NCBI RefSeq assembly: GCF_000341085.1
Contig: NZ_ANBA01000001.1
Span: 1 to 64,000, forward strand
From: Nocardiopsis ganjiahuensis DSM 45031
GTDB lineage: Bacteria > Actinomycetota > Actinomycetes > Streptosporangiales > Streptosporangiaceae
Length of the DNA stretch: 64,000 bases
Reading direction: 5' to 3'
Shown here: one piece after another, positions 33,195 to 42,476 of the stretch
Position numbering within the stretch: position 1 is the first letter of the stretch
How the letters are laid out: each line of letters starts with the position of its first letter
Notes under the pieces: model-generated
Seen by the model: only the letters and a program-made list of their open reading frames with translations
The model's database searches: none
Told to the model about the DNA's origin: nothing
Program-made: the position numbers and the translations under genes

Positions 33195-35138
33195 CTACCG
33201 GTCGACCACGCTCAGAGGCAGCATGGGGCGCCCCTCGGCGGGGTCGTTGATCTGGATTTCGGTGCCCATAGTAGGACACACACCGCAGTCGTAGCAGGGG
33301 TTCCAGCGGCAGTCGTCGATCTCCAGGGACTCCTCGCCGTGCAACGAGTCCTGCCAGTCCTGCCAGAGCCAGGAGCGGTCCAGCCCGGCGTCCAGGTGGT
33401 CCCAGGGCAGGACCTCGTCCTCGTCGCGCTCGCGTGTGGTGAACCAGTCCACGTCCACCCCGGTCCCGGCCAGGCCGGTCTCGGCCGCCTTCATCCAGCG
33501 GTCGTAGGAGAAGTGCTCGCTCCAGCCGTCGAACCGGCCCCCCGCCCGCCAGACCTCCTCGACGACCCGGCCGACCCGGCGGTCGCCGCGGGACAGCAGC
33601 CCCTCCACGATGGACGGGCGGCCCTCGTGGTAGCGCAGACCGATGGACTTCCCGTACTTGCGGTCACCGCGGAGCTGGTTCCGGAGCTTGCGCAGGCGGG
33701 CGTCCACCGCCTCGTGCGAGGTCTGGGCCGCCCACTGGAACGGGGTCTGCGGCTTGGGGACGAACCCGCCGATGGACACCGTGCAGCGGATGTCCTTGCG
33801 CCCGGTCACCTCGCGGCCCGTGCGGATCACCTCGGTCGCCAGGTCGGCGATGGCCAGGACGTCCTCGTCCTCCTCGGTGGGCAGACCGCACATGAAGTAG
33901 AGCTTCACCTGGCGCCATCCCGCCTCGTAGGCGGCGGTGACGGTCCGGATGAGGTCCTCCTCGGTGACCATCTTGTTGATCACCCGGCGCATCCGCTCGC
34001 TGCCGCCCTCGGGGGCGAAGGTCAGCCCGGAGCGGCGGCCGTTGCGGGTGAGCTCGTTGGCCAGGTCGATGTTGAAGGCGTCCACCCGGGTGGAGGGCAG
34101 TGACAGCCCGGTGTTGGTGCCCTCGTAGTGGTCGGCGAGGTTCTTGGCGATGTCACCGATCTCGCTGTGGTCGGCGCTGGACAGCGAGAGCAGGCCGACC
34201 TCCTGGAAACCGGAGGCCTCCACCCCCTCCTCGACCATCTTCTGGACGGTCTCCTGGTTGCGCTCGCGCACCGGGCGGGTGATCATCCCGGCCTGGCAGA
34301 ACCGGCAGCCCCGGGTGCAGCCGCGGAAGATCTCCACGCTGTAGCGCTCGTGCACGGACTCGGCCGTGGGCACGATGGGCTTCTTCGGGTACGGCCACTG
34401 GTCCAGGTCCATCACGGTGTGCTTCTGCACGGTGCCCGGGACCCCGGGGCGGTTGGGCGTGTACGCGGCGATCCTGCCGTCGTCGTGGTAGCTGACGTCG
34501 TAGAAGCGCGGCACGTACACCCCGCCGGTGGCGGCCAGGCGCAGCAGCAGGCCGTCGCGCCCGCCGGGTTCGCCCTCCTCCTTGAACTCGCGGATGATCT
34601 CGGTGACGGCGAGGGTGATCTCCTCGCCGTCGCCGAGGACCACGGCGTCCAGGAAGTCGGCGATGGGCTCGGGGTTGAAGGCGGAGTGCCCGCCCGCGAG
34701 GACGATCGGGTCCTGGTCGGTGCGGTCGGCGGAGCGCCGCGGGATGCCGGACAGGTCCAGCGCGGTGAGCATGTTGGTGTAGCCCATCTCGCTGGCGAAG
34801 CTGAGCCCGAGCACGTCGAAGGCGCGGATCGGCCGGTGGGCGTCGACCGTGAAGTGCGGGACGCCGTGCTCGCGCATCAGCCGTTCCATGTCCGACCAGA
34901 CCGCGTAGGCGCGTTCGGCCAGCACGCCCTCGCGCTCGTTGAGGACCTCGTAGAGGATCTGCACGCCTTGGTTGGGCACGCCCACCTCGTAGGCGTCCGG
35001 GTACATCAGCGCCCAGCGCACGCTCGTGGAGTCCCAGTCCTTGACCACGGAGTTGAGTTCACCGCCCACGTACTGGATCGGCTTGCTCACCTGGGGAAGC
35101 AGGGCCTCGAGGCGCGGGAAGAGACTTTCGACGGACAT
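33195..35138 (-). CDS. TIGR03960 family B12-binding radical SAM protein
   Basis: 647 residues. The N-terminal part (about 40-180) resembles a B12-binding domain; the radical SAM core carries FRGCTRGCRFCQAG near residue 295, whose CxxxCxxC cysteines bind the 4Fe-4S cluster, followed by GLLSLSSADHSEI and GLTFAPEGGSERMR. A C-terminal Cys cluster (CYDCGVCPTMG) could bind a second cluster. Related proteins act in RNA or small-molecule methylthiolation or methylation but this family's reaction is unknown. Upstream of TIGR03936, an invariable pair. Confidence 0.93.
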   Translation of the reverse strand: MSVESLFPRLEALLPQVSKPIQYVGGELNSVVKDWDSTSVRWALMYPDAYEVGVPNQGVQILYEVLNEREGVLAERAYAVWSDMERLMREHGVPHFTVDAHRPIRAFDVLGLSFASEMGYTNMLTALDLSGIPRRSADRTDQDPIVLAGGHSAFNPEPIADFLDAVVLGDGEEITLAVTEIIREFKEEGEPGGRDGLLLRLAATGGVYVPRFYDVSYHDDGRIAAYTPNRPGVPGTVQKHTVMDLDQWPYPKKPIVPTAESVHERYSVEIFRGCTRGCRFCQAGMITRPVRERNQETVQKMVEEGVEASGFQEVGLLSLSSADHSEIGDIAKNLADHYEGTNTGLSLPSTRVDAFNIDLANELTRNGRRSGLTFAPEGGSERMRRVINKMVTEEDLIRTVTAAYEAGWRQVKLYFMCGLPTEEDEDVLAIADLATEVIRTGREVTGRKDIRCTVSIGGFVPKPQTPFQWAAQTSHEAVDARLRKLRNQLRGDRKYGKSIGLRYHEGRPSIVEGLLSRGDRRVGRVVEEVWRAGGRFDGWSEHFSYDRWMKAAETGLAGTGVDVDWFTTRERDEDEVLPWDHLDAGLDRSWLWQDWQDSLHGEESLEIDDCRWNPCYDCGVCPTMGTEIQINDPAEGRPMLPLSVVDR

Positions 35139-35253
35139 GGTGTTGGCCTTCGATCGGCGGACATCGTGTCTGGCTGAGTCCCTCCAGGTTAGCGCCGGAA
35201 CCGGTCCCCGGTCGCGTTGTCCACAGGCCCGGACCCAGGGAACGGCTCCGGGC

Positions 35254-36438
35254 TCAGAACTCGAAGCCGCGGTCCCGGGAGTTGACGCCCAGCACCAGAC
35301 CGAGGGCGAGCATGTTGGCGACGATCGCGGTGCCGCCGTAGGACACGAACGGCAGCGGCAGCCCGGTCACCGGCAGGATGCCCAGCCCCATCCCGATGTT
35401 GATGAAGGCCTGGAACCCGAACCAGCTGGCCACACCCACGCACAGCAGCCGCGGGTACGGCAGGTCGCAGCCCTGGGCGATGCGCAGGATCCGCCAGATC
35501 ACCACGGCGAACAGGATGATGATCGCCCCGGACCCGACGAACCCGAGCTCCTCCCCCGCCACCGTGAAGATGAAGTCGGTGTGCTGCTCGGGCACGAACC
35601 GGCCGTGGGTCTGCTCGCCCTGGAAGAGGCCCGTGCCGTCGAACCCGCCCGACCCCACGGCGATCAGCGCCTGCGCGGAGTTGTACCCCGCGCCCTGGGG
35701 ATCGGCCGCCGGGTCCATCAGGGTGGCGATGCGGTCCACCTGGTAGGGCTCCAGCAGTTCGAACCACCACACGGCGAACGCCGCGGCCGCCCCGCTGGCC
35801 AGCATCCCGGCCACCCACACGACCGGGGCGCCGGACAGCGTGAGCATGCCCAGGAAGATCGCGCACAGGACCAGGCTGGTGCCGAGGTCGGGCTGGAGCA
35901 TCACGAGCGCGAGCGGGACTGCCATCACCAGCAGGCAGAACAGCACGTCCCGGGTCATCGGCTTGGTCTCGCCGTCCCGGGGCTCCCCGAGCAGCGTGGC
36001 GAGCACCAGGATGAGGCCGACCTTGGCCAGCTCACTGGGCTGGAACTGGAAGCCGCCGAGCACGATCCACCCGCGCGAACCGTTGATCACCGCGCCCAGC
36101 GGGGTGAGGACCAGGACCAGGGCGACCACGCTGACCGCGTAGGCGATGGGCGCGTAGGCGCGCACCGTGCGGTAGTCCGTGGCGGCCAGGACCAGGCAGG
36201 CCACCAGGGCCACACCGAAGTGCGCCAGGTGGCGGACCAGGTGGTCGACGGACTCCAGGGGGTCGCCCCCGTCGCCCGGCAGCGTCGCCGACCAGACCAG
36301 CAGGGAGCCGATCGCCCCGAGTACCAGGACGGAGCCGATCAGGACCCAGTCCAGGCGCCGGGCTCCCCCCGCCGCCGAGGTGAGGGTCCGTCCGAGGTCG
36401 CGCTGCCGCCGGGGCGGCCCACCCATGTTCGTGATCAT
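35254..36438 (-). CDS. rodA: Peptidoglycan glycosyltransferase RodA (SEDS family)
   Basis: 394 residues with about ten membrane segments. SEDS signatures: NGSRGWIVLGGFQFQPSELAKVGLI (about 118-142), MLQPDLGTSLVL, and the C-terminal GLPLPFVSYGGTAIVANMLALGLVLGV. It polymerises lipid II glycan strands with PBP2 during cell elongation. The ATG overlaps the last base of the mrdA stop (TGATG), a tight coupling to its transpeptidase partner. Confidence 0.96.
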   Translation of the reverse strand: MITNMGGPPRRQRDLGRTLTSAAGGARRLDWVLIGSVLVLGAIGSLLVWSATLPGDGGDPLESVDHLVRHLAHFGVALVACLVLAATDYRTVRAYAPIAYAVSVVALVLVLTPLGAVINGSRGWIVLGGFQFQPSELAKVGLILVLATLLGEPRDGETKPMTRDVLFCLLVMAVPLALVMLQPDLGTSLVLCAIFLGMLTLSGAPVVWVAGMLASGAAAAFAVWWFELLEPYQVDRIATLMDPAADPQGAGYNSAQALIAVGSGGFDGTGLFQGEQTHGRFVPEQHTDFIFTVAGEELGFVGSGAIIILFAVVIWRILRIAQGCDLPYPRLLCVGVASWFGFQAFINIGMGLGILPVTGLPLPFVSYGGTAIVANMLALGLVLGVNSRDRGFEF

Positions 36439-38570
36439 CAGGGCTCCAGCGTCTCGATGGAACCGTCCGAGCGGACGACCGGCAGTTCGGTGTGCGGCTT
36501 GCCGCCGGGCAGCAGCGGCTCGCCCTGTTCCACGTCCTCGGAGTCATCGGAGGAAGAGAGCCCGTAGATGCCCTCGTAGATCTCGCGGGCGATGGGCGCC
36601 GAGGTCTCACCGCCGGTGCCGCCCTGGGAGACCAGGACGACGACGGCGTACTGCGGGTCGTCGGCCGGCGCGTAGGAGGCGAACCAGGACGACACCTGGC
36701 GGCCCTGCCCGTCGGCGCTGCCGGTCTTGCCCGCCACCGACACCTTGTCCTGCGGGAAGCCGCTGAAGGCGCCGCCACCGGTACCGGAGGTGGTCACCTC
36801 GGTCAGGGCCTCCTGGAGGTACGCGAGGGTCTCGTCGCTGACCGGTACCTCGCCCTTGACCGTCGGCTCGATCGGCTCGACCGAGGAGCCGTCCGCGGAG
36901 ACCATCGCCTTGGCCACGCGGGGTTCGTACAGCGTGCCGCCGTTGGCGATGGCCGCGTAGGCGGTGGCCAGCTGCAACGGGCTCACCAGGACGTCGCCCT
37001 GGCCGATCGCGAAGCTGACGGCCTCGTTGGCCCGCCACTCGAAGCCCTCCACGCAGTGCTCGTAGGCGAGGAGTTTCAGGTAGGCGGCCTGGGACGGGTC
37101 CCGCTCGGCGATCTCCGGGTAGCCCGTCTCGGCCCGCTCGCAGTTGCCCTCCCGGGTCTCCTCCCAGAAGGTGCGCTTCCACTCGCGGTCGGGGATGCGG
37201 CCGCCGGTCTCGTAGGGCAGGTCCACGCCGGTGGGCGAGCCGAATCCGTAGCCGCGGGCCATCTCGGCCATGGCCTCCTCGGGTTCGCCGTCGGGGTGGA
37301 GGCCGCCGTCCTTCTGCCACATCTGGTAGCCGAAGTTGTAGAACACGGTGTTGCAGGAGGCGATGATCGCCTGCTTCAGCGTGATGCTGCCCTGTCCGGC
37401 GCCCGCGTAGTTCTCGTAGCTCTGACCGGCCAGGGTGACCGAGCCGGGGCAGGCGTAGGTGCTGCGGAGCGGGTACCCGTTCTCGACCGCCGCGGACAGC
37501 GACGACACCTTGAAGGTGGAGCCGGGCGGGTAGGTGCCCTGGACGGCGCGCGAGAGCAGGGGCTCTCCGGCCTCCTCGCTGAGCATGGTGTCGAAGGTCT
37601 CCTGGTCGATGCCGCCGTCCCAGATGGCGGGGTCGTAGGTGGGCAGGCTGGCCATGGCGACGACCCCGCCGTTGGTGACGTCCAGGACGACGGCGGCGCC
37701 GGAGTCGGCCTTGTACTTGGGGCGGGCCCCCGCCATACCCTTGGCCAGGGCCCTCTCGGCGACCTTCTGGACGTTCATGTCCATGTGGGTGACCAGGTGC
37801 GTGCCGGCCTCGGGCGTGCGCTCGGAGATCACATCCATGATCTCGCCGTGGTTGTTCACGCCGAGGGTCCGCAGTCCCGCGTTGCCGCGCAGTTCCTTGT
37901 CGTAGACGGCTTCGAGGCCGTCGCGGCCCACCATGTCGATCCCGGTGAACTGGGTGCGCAGCTCCTCGCGCGCCTCCAGTTCCTCCTGGGTGACGGGCTG
38001 GAGGTAGCCGAGCATCTGTCCGGCGTGCTCCCCGTAGGGGTACTCGCGTACGGCCTGGGCCTGCGCGGTGATCCCGGGGAAGTCGTCGGCGCGCTCCATG
38101 ATCTGGAGGGCGACGGGGCCGTCCACGTCCTCGGCGAGGGTCACGGGCTGGTAGGGCGATCCCGGCCAGCAGGGCCGCTGGACCTCGGGCCCGCACAGGC
38201 GCATGCGCTGCTGGAGTTCCTCCACGGGGACGTCGAGAACCTCGGAGAGGTCGGTCAGGACCGCCTCGCCTCCGTCCTTCATCCCCTGGAGCTCGTGATA
38301 GTCGGCCGAGACCATGAGTTCGGTCTTGTTGCTGACCACGATGCGGCCGCTGGAGTCGAGGATCTGTCCGCGGGTGGCCGGAACGACGAGTTCCTGGTGG
38401 TGGTTGGAGACGGCGAGCTCGCGGTAGTGGTCGGCCATCGGCACCTGGAGGTACCACAGGCGCCCCACGAGGGCGGCGAACAGGACCAGGACGAGGAACT
38501 GGGCGAGGAAGAGGCCGAACCGGCCCAGCCTGCGCCCGGGCAGCGCGGGATCGACGGGAGGCTTGCGCAC
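36438..38570 (-). CDS. mrdA: Penicillin-binding protein 2 (elongation transpeptidase)
   Basis: 710 residues. One N-terminal membrane helix (LGRFGLFLAQFLVLVLFAALVGRLWYLQV), a pedestal domain, then the transpeptidase with YPPGSTFKVSS (SxxK nucleophile), SCN and KTGSADG (KTG). Cross-links peptidoglycan in the elongation complex with RodA and MreBCD. The insert before the SCN motif to the region around WKRTFWEETREGNCERAE is longer than in E. coli PBP2, usual for actinobacteria. C-terminal 50 residues are acidic and disordered. Confidence 0.96.
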   Translation of the reverse strand: MRKPPVDPALPGRRLGRFGLFLAQFLVLVLFAALVGRLWYLQVPMADHYRELAVSNHHQELVVPATRGQILDSSGRIVVSNKTELMVSADYHELQGMKDGGEAVLTDLSEVLDVPVEELQQRMRLCGPEVQRPCWPGSPYQPVTLAEDVDGPVALQIMERADDFPGITAQAQAVREYPYGEHAGQMLGYLQPVTQEELEAREELRTQFTGIDMVGRDGLEAVYDKELRGNAGLRTLGVNNHGEIMDVISERTPEAGTHLVTHMDMNVQKVAERALAKGMAGARPKYKADSGAAVVLDVTNGGVVAMASLPTYDPAIWDGGIDQETFDTMLSEEAGEPLLSRAVQGTYPPGSTFKVSSLSAAVENGYPLRSTYACPGSVTLAGQSYENYAGAGQGSITLKQAIIASCNTVFYNFGYQMWQKDGGLHPDGEPEEAMAEMARGYGFGSPTGVDLPYETGGRIPDREWKRTFWEETREGNCERAETGYPEIAERDPSQAAYLKLLAYEHCVEGFEWRANEAVSFAIGQGDVLVSPLQLATAYAAIANGGTLYEPRVAKAMVSADGSSVEPIEPTVKGEVPVSDETLAYLQEALTEVTTSGTGGGAFSGFPQDKVSVAGKTGSADGQGRQVSSWFASYAPADDPQYAVVVLVSQGGTGGETSAPIAREIYEGIYGLSSSDDSEDVEQGEPLLPGGKPHTELPVVRSDGSIETLEP

Positions 38571-38574
38571 CGGA

Positions 38575-39135
38575 TCACCACCCGCCCGTCGAGGTCGGCC
38601 CCTGGATGGTGGCGAAGTCGCTCTCGGTGAGCAGGGAGCGCACCCACAGGACCGGCAGGGTGACCAGCGGTGCGGCCAGGGTGGTCAGCAGCGCGCCGAC
38701 GGCGACGTTGACGCCGACAGCGGCGAGGGTGACGTGGGCGTCGCCCATCACGAAGCCGACGAACGCGTATCCCAGGCCCACTCCCACGGCGGTCACGGCG
38801 GTGACACCGACGGCGGCCCAGGCCGACACCCCCGCGCCCGCCGAGCCGCCCAGACCGGTGTTGGCGCGCAGCAGGGACAGGACGTAGGCGGCCAGGCACA
38901 GCACCAGGGCGTAGCGGCCCATCGGGTGTTCGGCCGGGGGCAGCACGTCCATGGCCAGCCCCGCCGCGAACCCGCATCCGGCGGCCGCGGCCGGGCTGGT
39001 GGTCAGGGCGACGGCGACGACCGCCGCGAGCACGAGATCGGGTCCGGGCCCCCATTCGAAGGGCACACGGTTGACGACGGTGGCCTGGGCGATGACCGCG
39101 ACGGTCACCATGACCAGGGTCGCTGCGGCCCTCAT
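38575..39135 (-). CDS. mreD: Rod shape-determining protein MreD
   Basis: 186 residues, five or six hydrophobic segments, Ala/Val-rich. MreD sequences are poorly conserved; the identification rests on topology and its place between mreC (4-bp overlap) and mrdA (4-bp gap). PPAEHPMGRYALVLCLAAYV matches the conserved G-x-x-x-L region. Connects the cytoplasmic MreB with the periplasmic MreC-PBP2 arm. Confidence 0.92.
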   Translation of the reverse strand: MRAAATLVMVTVAVIAQATVVNRVPFEWGPGPDLVLAAVVAVALTTSPAAAAGCGFAAGLAMDVLPPAEHPMGRYALVLCLAAYVLSLLRANTGLGGSAGAGVSAWAAVGVTAVTAVGVGLGYAFVGFVMGDAHVTLAAVGVNVAVGALLTTLAAPLVTLPVLWVRSLLTESDFATIQGPTSTGGW

Positions 39136-40031
39136 TGGTCCCCCTCCGGTTCGGGCTTGGGCGGAAGCACGGAGTCGCGCGGATCCTCGGCGGGGCCGTC
39201 CACGACCACGCCCACCATGTCCAGGGACGCGAAGTCCACGGCCGGGGTGATGCGGGCGATCCGGCTCAGCGCGCCGGGCGCGACCTGGACCTCGTCGACG
39301 GTGCCGATGGGCACCCCGGGGACGAAGGGCGCACCGTCGTGCGAACCGAGCGTGACCACCCGGTCCCCCACCTCGATGGGCGCCTCCATGTCGAACAGCT
39401 CCAGGGTCAGGTCGGCCTCGGGGCCGCCCGGGACGCTGCCGCCGGTGATCGCACCGATCTTGCTGGTCTTCTCGAGCCGTGCCCCGACCGTGGAGTTGAC
39501 GTCGGTGGCGAGTTTGACGGTGGCGGTCCGGGGCCCGGCCTCGATCACCCGGCCGACCAGGCCCGAGCCGTTGACGACGGTCATCTCGGGACGGATCCCG
39601 GAGTCGGTGCCCGCGTCGATGGTGACCGTGTGCGCGTAGCCCTGTGCTGTGGTGCGGGTGACGGCCTGGGCCGGGACGACCTCGTAGCCGCCCAGACCGG
39701 ACAGGTGCAGGAGTGTGTCGAGCTGGTCCGCGCGGCCCTCGTCGAGGCGGGCCGCCTGCAGGTCCGCCTTCAGTTCGTCGTTGGCGGCCTCCAGCTCGGC
39801 GATGCGCTCGGCCGCCTCCGGCCCCTGGCTCACGCCTTCGTAGAGCCGGGCGGCGGGACCGGTGACCAGGCCGACGCCGGCCGCGGTGGGCGCGAAGACG
39901 AGTTCGCCGCCCCCGCGGGCGAGAGCGGTCACCGGGTTGTTCCCGGGCCGCGCGTCCAGAACGATCAGGACCACGGCCAGCACCACGAGCACGGCGAGGA
40001 ACAGCCGGGACCGCGAGGAGTCGCGGAGCAT
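39132..40031 (-). CDS. mreC: Rod shape-determining protein MreC
   Basis: 299 residues from the ATG at 40031, just 1 bp after the mreB stop. One N-terminal membrane helix (LFLAVLVVLAVVLIVL), a coiled coil (PEAAERIAELEAANDELKADLQAARLDE) and the double beta-barrel (TVTIDAGTDSGIRPEMTVVNGSGLVGRVIE). Scaffolds PBP2 activation outside the membrane. Confidence 0.96.
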   Translation of the reverse strand: MLRDSSRSRLFLAVLVVLAVVLIVLDARPGNNPVTALARGGGELVFAPTAAGVGLVTGPAARLYEGVSQGPEAAERIAELEAANDELKADLQAARLDEGRADQLDTLLHLSGLGGYEVVPAQAVTRTTAQGYAHTVTIDAGTDSGIRPEMTVVNGSGLVGRVIEAGPRTATVKLATDVNSTVGARLEKTSKIGAITGGSVPGGPEADLTLELFDMEAPIEVGDRVVTLGSHDGAPFVPGVPIGTVDEVQVAPGALSRIARITPAVDFASLDMVGVVVDGPAEDPRDSVLPPKPEPEGDQ

Positions 40032-40032
40032 G

Positions 40033-41067
40033 TCAGCGCCGCCGTTCCGGGACGAGGACCTGGTGCAGCCGCTCGTAGTTCTCCACACAGGTACCCGAGC
40101 CGACGGCGACCGAGTCGAGCGCGTTGTCGGCCACGTGGATGGGCATCCCCGTCTCGTGCAGGAGGCGGTCGTCGAGGCCGCGCAGCAGGGCTCCGCCGCC
40201 GGTGACCGCGACGCCCCGGTCCATGATGTCGCCGGACAGCTCGGGCGGGCACTTGTCGAGACTGGTGCGGACCGCGTCGATGATCGCGGTGACCGGCTCC
40301 TCGATGGCCTGGCGCACGTCGGACTCGGACAGGACGATGGTCTTGGGCAGGCCGCTGATGAGGTCGCGGCCGCGGACCTCGGCGTGGAGTTCCTCCGAGC
40401 CGGTCGGGTAGGCGGAGCCGATGGCCAGTTTGAGTTCCTCGGCGGTGCGCTCCCCGATCATCAGGGAGTACTCCTTCTTGATGAAGGTCATGATCGCCTG
40501 GTCGAGTTCGTCACCGCCCACCCGGATGGACTGGGAGGTGACGATGCCGCCCATGGAGATGACGGCGACCTCGGTGGTGCCGCCGCCGATGTCGACGACC
40601 ATGTTGCCGGTGGGCTCGTGCACGGGGAGCCCGGCGCCGATGGCGGCGGCCATGGGCTCCTCGATGATGTACACCCGGCGCGCCCCGGCCTGGTACCCGG
40701 CCTCCTTGACCGCGCGGTGCTCGACCGAGGTGATGCCGCTCGGGACCGCGACGATGATGCGGGGTTTGGCGAAGTGGCGGCGCCGGTGGATCTTCTGGAT
40801 GAAGTACCGCAGCATCCGCTCGGTGACCTCGAAGTCGGCGATGACGCCGTCCTTGAGGGGGCGGATGGCGGTGATGTTGGTCGGCGTGCGGCCGATCATC
40901 TGCTTGGCCTCGATACCGACCGCCACGATCTTGCCGGTCGAGGTGTTGAGCGCGACCACCGACGGCTCGTTCAGAACGATGCCGCGCCCACGTACGTACA
41001 CGAGTGTGTTGGCGGTACCAAGGTCTACGGCCATGTCCCGGCCGAGAAATGCAAGGTTGTTCGGCAT
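40033..41067 (-). CDS. mreB: Actin-like cell shape protein MreB
   Basis: 344 residues. Actin-fold nucleotide motifs: [15 protein letters not shown] (phosphate 1, residues 15-29), [18 protein letters not shown] (phosphate 2) and [13 protein letters not shown] (adenosine). VSEP and [11 protein letters not shown] are canonical. Filaments guide lateral wall synthesis; in mycelial actinomycetes MreB mainly serves spore-wall assembly. First gene of mreBCD-mrdA-rodA; promoter region upstream has an inverted repeat. Confidence 0.97.
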   Translation of the reverse strand: MPNNLAFLGRDMAVDLGTANTLVYVRGRGIVLNEPSVVALNTSTGKIVAVGIEAKQMIGRTPTNITAIRPLKDGVIADFEVTERMLRYFIQKIHRRRHFAKPRIIVAVPSGITSVEHRAVKEAGYQAGARRVYIIEEPMAAAIGAGLPVHEPTGNMVVDIGGGTTEVAVISMGGIVTSQSIRVGGDELDQAIMTFIKKEYSLMIGERTAEELKLAIGSAYPTGSEELHAEVRGRDLISGLPKTIVLSESDVRQAIEEPVTAIIDAVRTSLDKCPPELSGDIMDRGVAVTGGGALLRGLDDRLLHETGMPIHVADNALDSVAVGSGTCVENYERLHQVLVPERRR

Positions 41068-41158
41068 GTAACGTCCTCAGAGGCGCCGTGTCGGGCGTGG
41101 ACGTGCGTCACGACCATACGTAGTCGTTACAGCACGATAGGTGTCCAGTCCCCCGTAT

Positions 41159-41186
41159 CGTAACGGTCCGCACTTAGTCCGTTACG
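41159..41186. promoter_or_regulatory. Inverted repeat in the mreB upstream region
   Basis: CGTAACGG (41159-41166) and CCGTTACG (41179-41186) are perfect 8-bp arms 12 bp apart, 92 bp before the mreB start and beyond the ndk terminator. Spacing of about two helical turns between centres suits a dimeric regulator; the protein is unknown. Confidence 0.45.
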
Positions 41187-41238
41187 CAAACACACCGAAT
41201 TGTTGCCTCGTCGGCGGACGAAAGGTGAGAAAAGAGTT

Positions 41239-41270
41239 GTGTCCCGGGGTGCGTACGCACCCCGGGACAC
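41239..41270 (-). terminator. ndk terminator, perfect 32-bp palindrome
   Basis: GTGTCCCGGGGTGCGT (41239-41254) is immediately followed by its exact reverse complement (41255-41270). Read on the ndk strand it is followed by AACTCTTTTCTC, giving a factor-independent terminator 69 bp past the stop. Confidence 0.85.
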
Positions 41271-41339
41271 CAAGCGTAGGGCTCGGAGAGCCACAGCGCC
41301 GTCGTATCGGCCGTCAGGTCGGCCTTCGGACCACGGCCC

Positions 41340-41744
41340 CTACAGGTCGGGGAAGAACAGCTTGATCTCGCGGTCGGCGGAGTAGGTGGAGTCCGAACCG
41401 TGCACGATGTTCTTCTGGACCTCCAGGGCGAAGTCGCCGCGGATGGTGCCGGGGGCGGCGGTGACCGGGTCGGTGGCACCGGCCAGGGCGCGGAAGGCCT
41501 CGATGGCGCGCTCGCCCTCGACCACCATGGCGACCAGCGGGCCGCCGGTGATGAACTCCACCAGCGAGTCGAAGAACGGACGCGAGGCGTGCTCCTCGTA
41601 GTGCGTCTTGGCGGTGTCCGCGTCGAGCGTGCGCAGCTCCATCGCGACCAGGTTCAGGCCCTTGCGCTCGATGCGCGAGATGACCTCGCCGACGATGTTG
41701 CGGCGGACACCGTCGGGCTTGATGAGAACGAGAGTGCGCTCCAC
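41340..41744 (-). CDS. ndk: Nucleoside diphosphate kinase
   Basis: 134 residues. [24 protein letters not shown] is the N-terminal signature, and His115 in NIVHGSDS is the phosphorylated catalytic residue. Transfers the gamma-phosphate from ATP to nucleoside diphosphates. Located between DUF4233/folC and mreB as in Streptomyces, with its own terminator. Confidence 0.97.
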   Translation of the reverse strand: MERTLVLIKPDGVRRNIVGEVISRIERKGLNLVAMELRTLDADTAKTHYEEHASRPFFDSLVEFITGGPLVAMVVEGERAIEAFRALAGATDPVTAAPGTIRGDFALEVQKNIVHGSDSTYSADREIKLFFPDL

Positions 41745-42032
41745 GTGCGTTTCAACTCCTCACTGGGACCCCTCGCGTGGCGCACGCGGGCCTGGTTCGT
41801 GTTCCTTGGATCGTTTCGGGCTCGCGGTGTCCAAGTCACACTCTCCGGCGCCCGCGGTGGCGACCGCACGCGGTGGGGTGTACGGGTGTGTGCCCGGGGC
41901 TCGGGGACGAGACAAGGGGACGGTCCGCGGTACGCGACCGCTCGTCCGCCCGGACGTGCGTCACACTATCGCGTTTGACACGGGAGCGCGGTGGGCAGGG
42001 ATTTCTGGCGCCGCCCACCGCTGCTTCGGTTC

Positions 42033-42440
42033 TCAGACCGACCGGGCGCCCTGAGCGGCCTCAGCGGTTTCGGAGGCCTCGGTGGCCTCCGCGGCCTCGG
42101 CCTCGGCCTCGGCGCGTGCGGCGTGCGCCGCACGGATCTCGTCGACCTTGCGGCCCGTGATCACGCCGGTGACCCACAGGGACACGAACACGATGGCGAC
42201 CAGCGGGGCCCCGGTCACCAGGAACGAGGTGAACAGGAAGGCCGCCTGGAGGGCCCAGGCGGTGTAGTGGGCCCAGGAGTACTTCTGGAGTCCGGACAGC
42301 ACCAGCGCGGCCAGGGCCATCCCGCCCCAGACGCCCCCGGCCAGGGCCGGGTCGGCCCCCTCCAGGTTGATGGCGATGGGGATCGCGAGGCCGATCACGA
42401 CGGCCTCGAACACGAGGACTACGGCACAGAGTGTGCGCAC
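42033..42440 (-). CDS. DUF4233 membrane protein
   Basis: 135 residues with three or four hydrophobic helices (LCAVVLVFEAVVIGLAIPIAI, LAGGVWGGMALAALVLSGL, ALQAAFLFTSFLVTGAPLVAIVFVSLWVTGVITG) and an Ala/Glu-rich cytoplasmic tail of about 35 residues. The family is actinobacterial, of unknown function, and regularly follows folC; here the gap is 36 bp. A link to folate metabolism is suggested only by this conserved position. Confidence 0.88.
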   Translation of the reverse strand: MRTLCAVVLVFEAVVIGLAIPIAINLEGADPALAGGVWGGMALAALVLSGLQKYSWAHYTAWALQAAFLFTSFLVTGAPLVAIVFVSLWVTGVITGRKVDEIRAAHAARAEAEAEAAEATEASETAEAAQGARSV

Positions 42441-42476
42441 GGCGGTTTCCCTTCGTCGGTGGGTCGTCTGTCCCGC

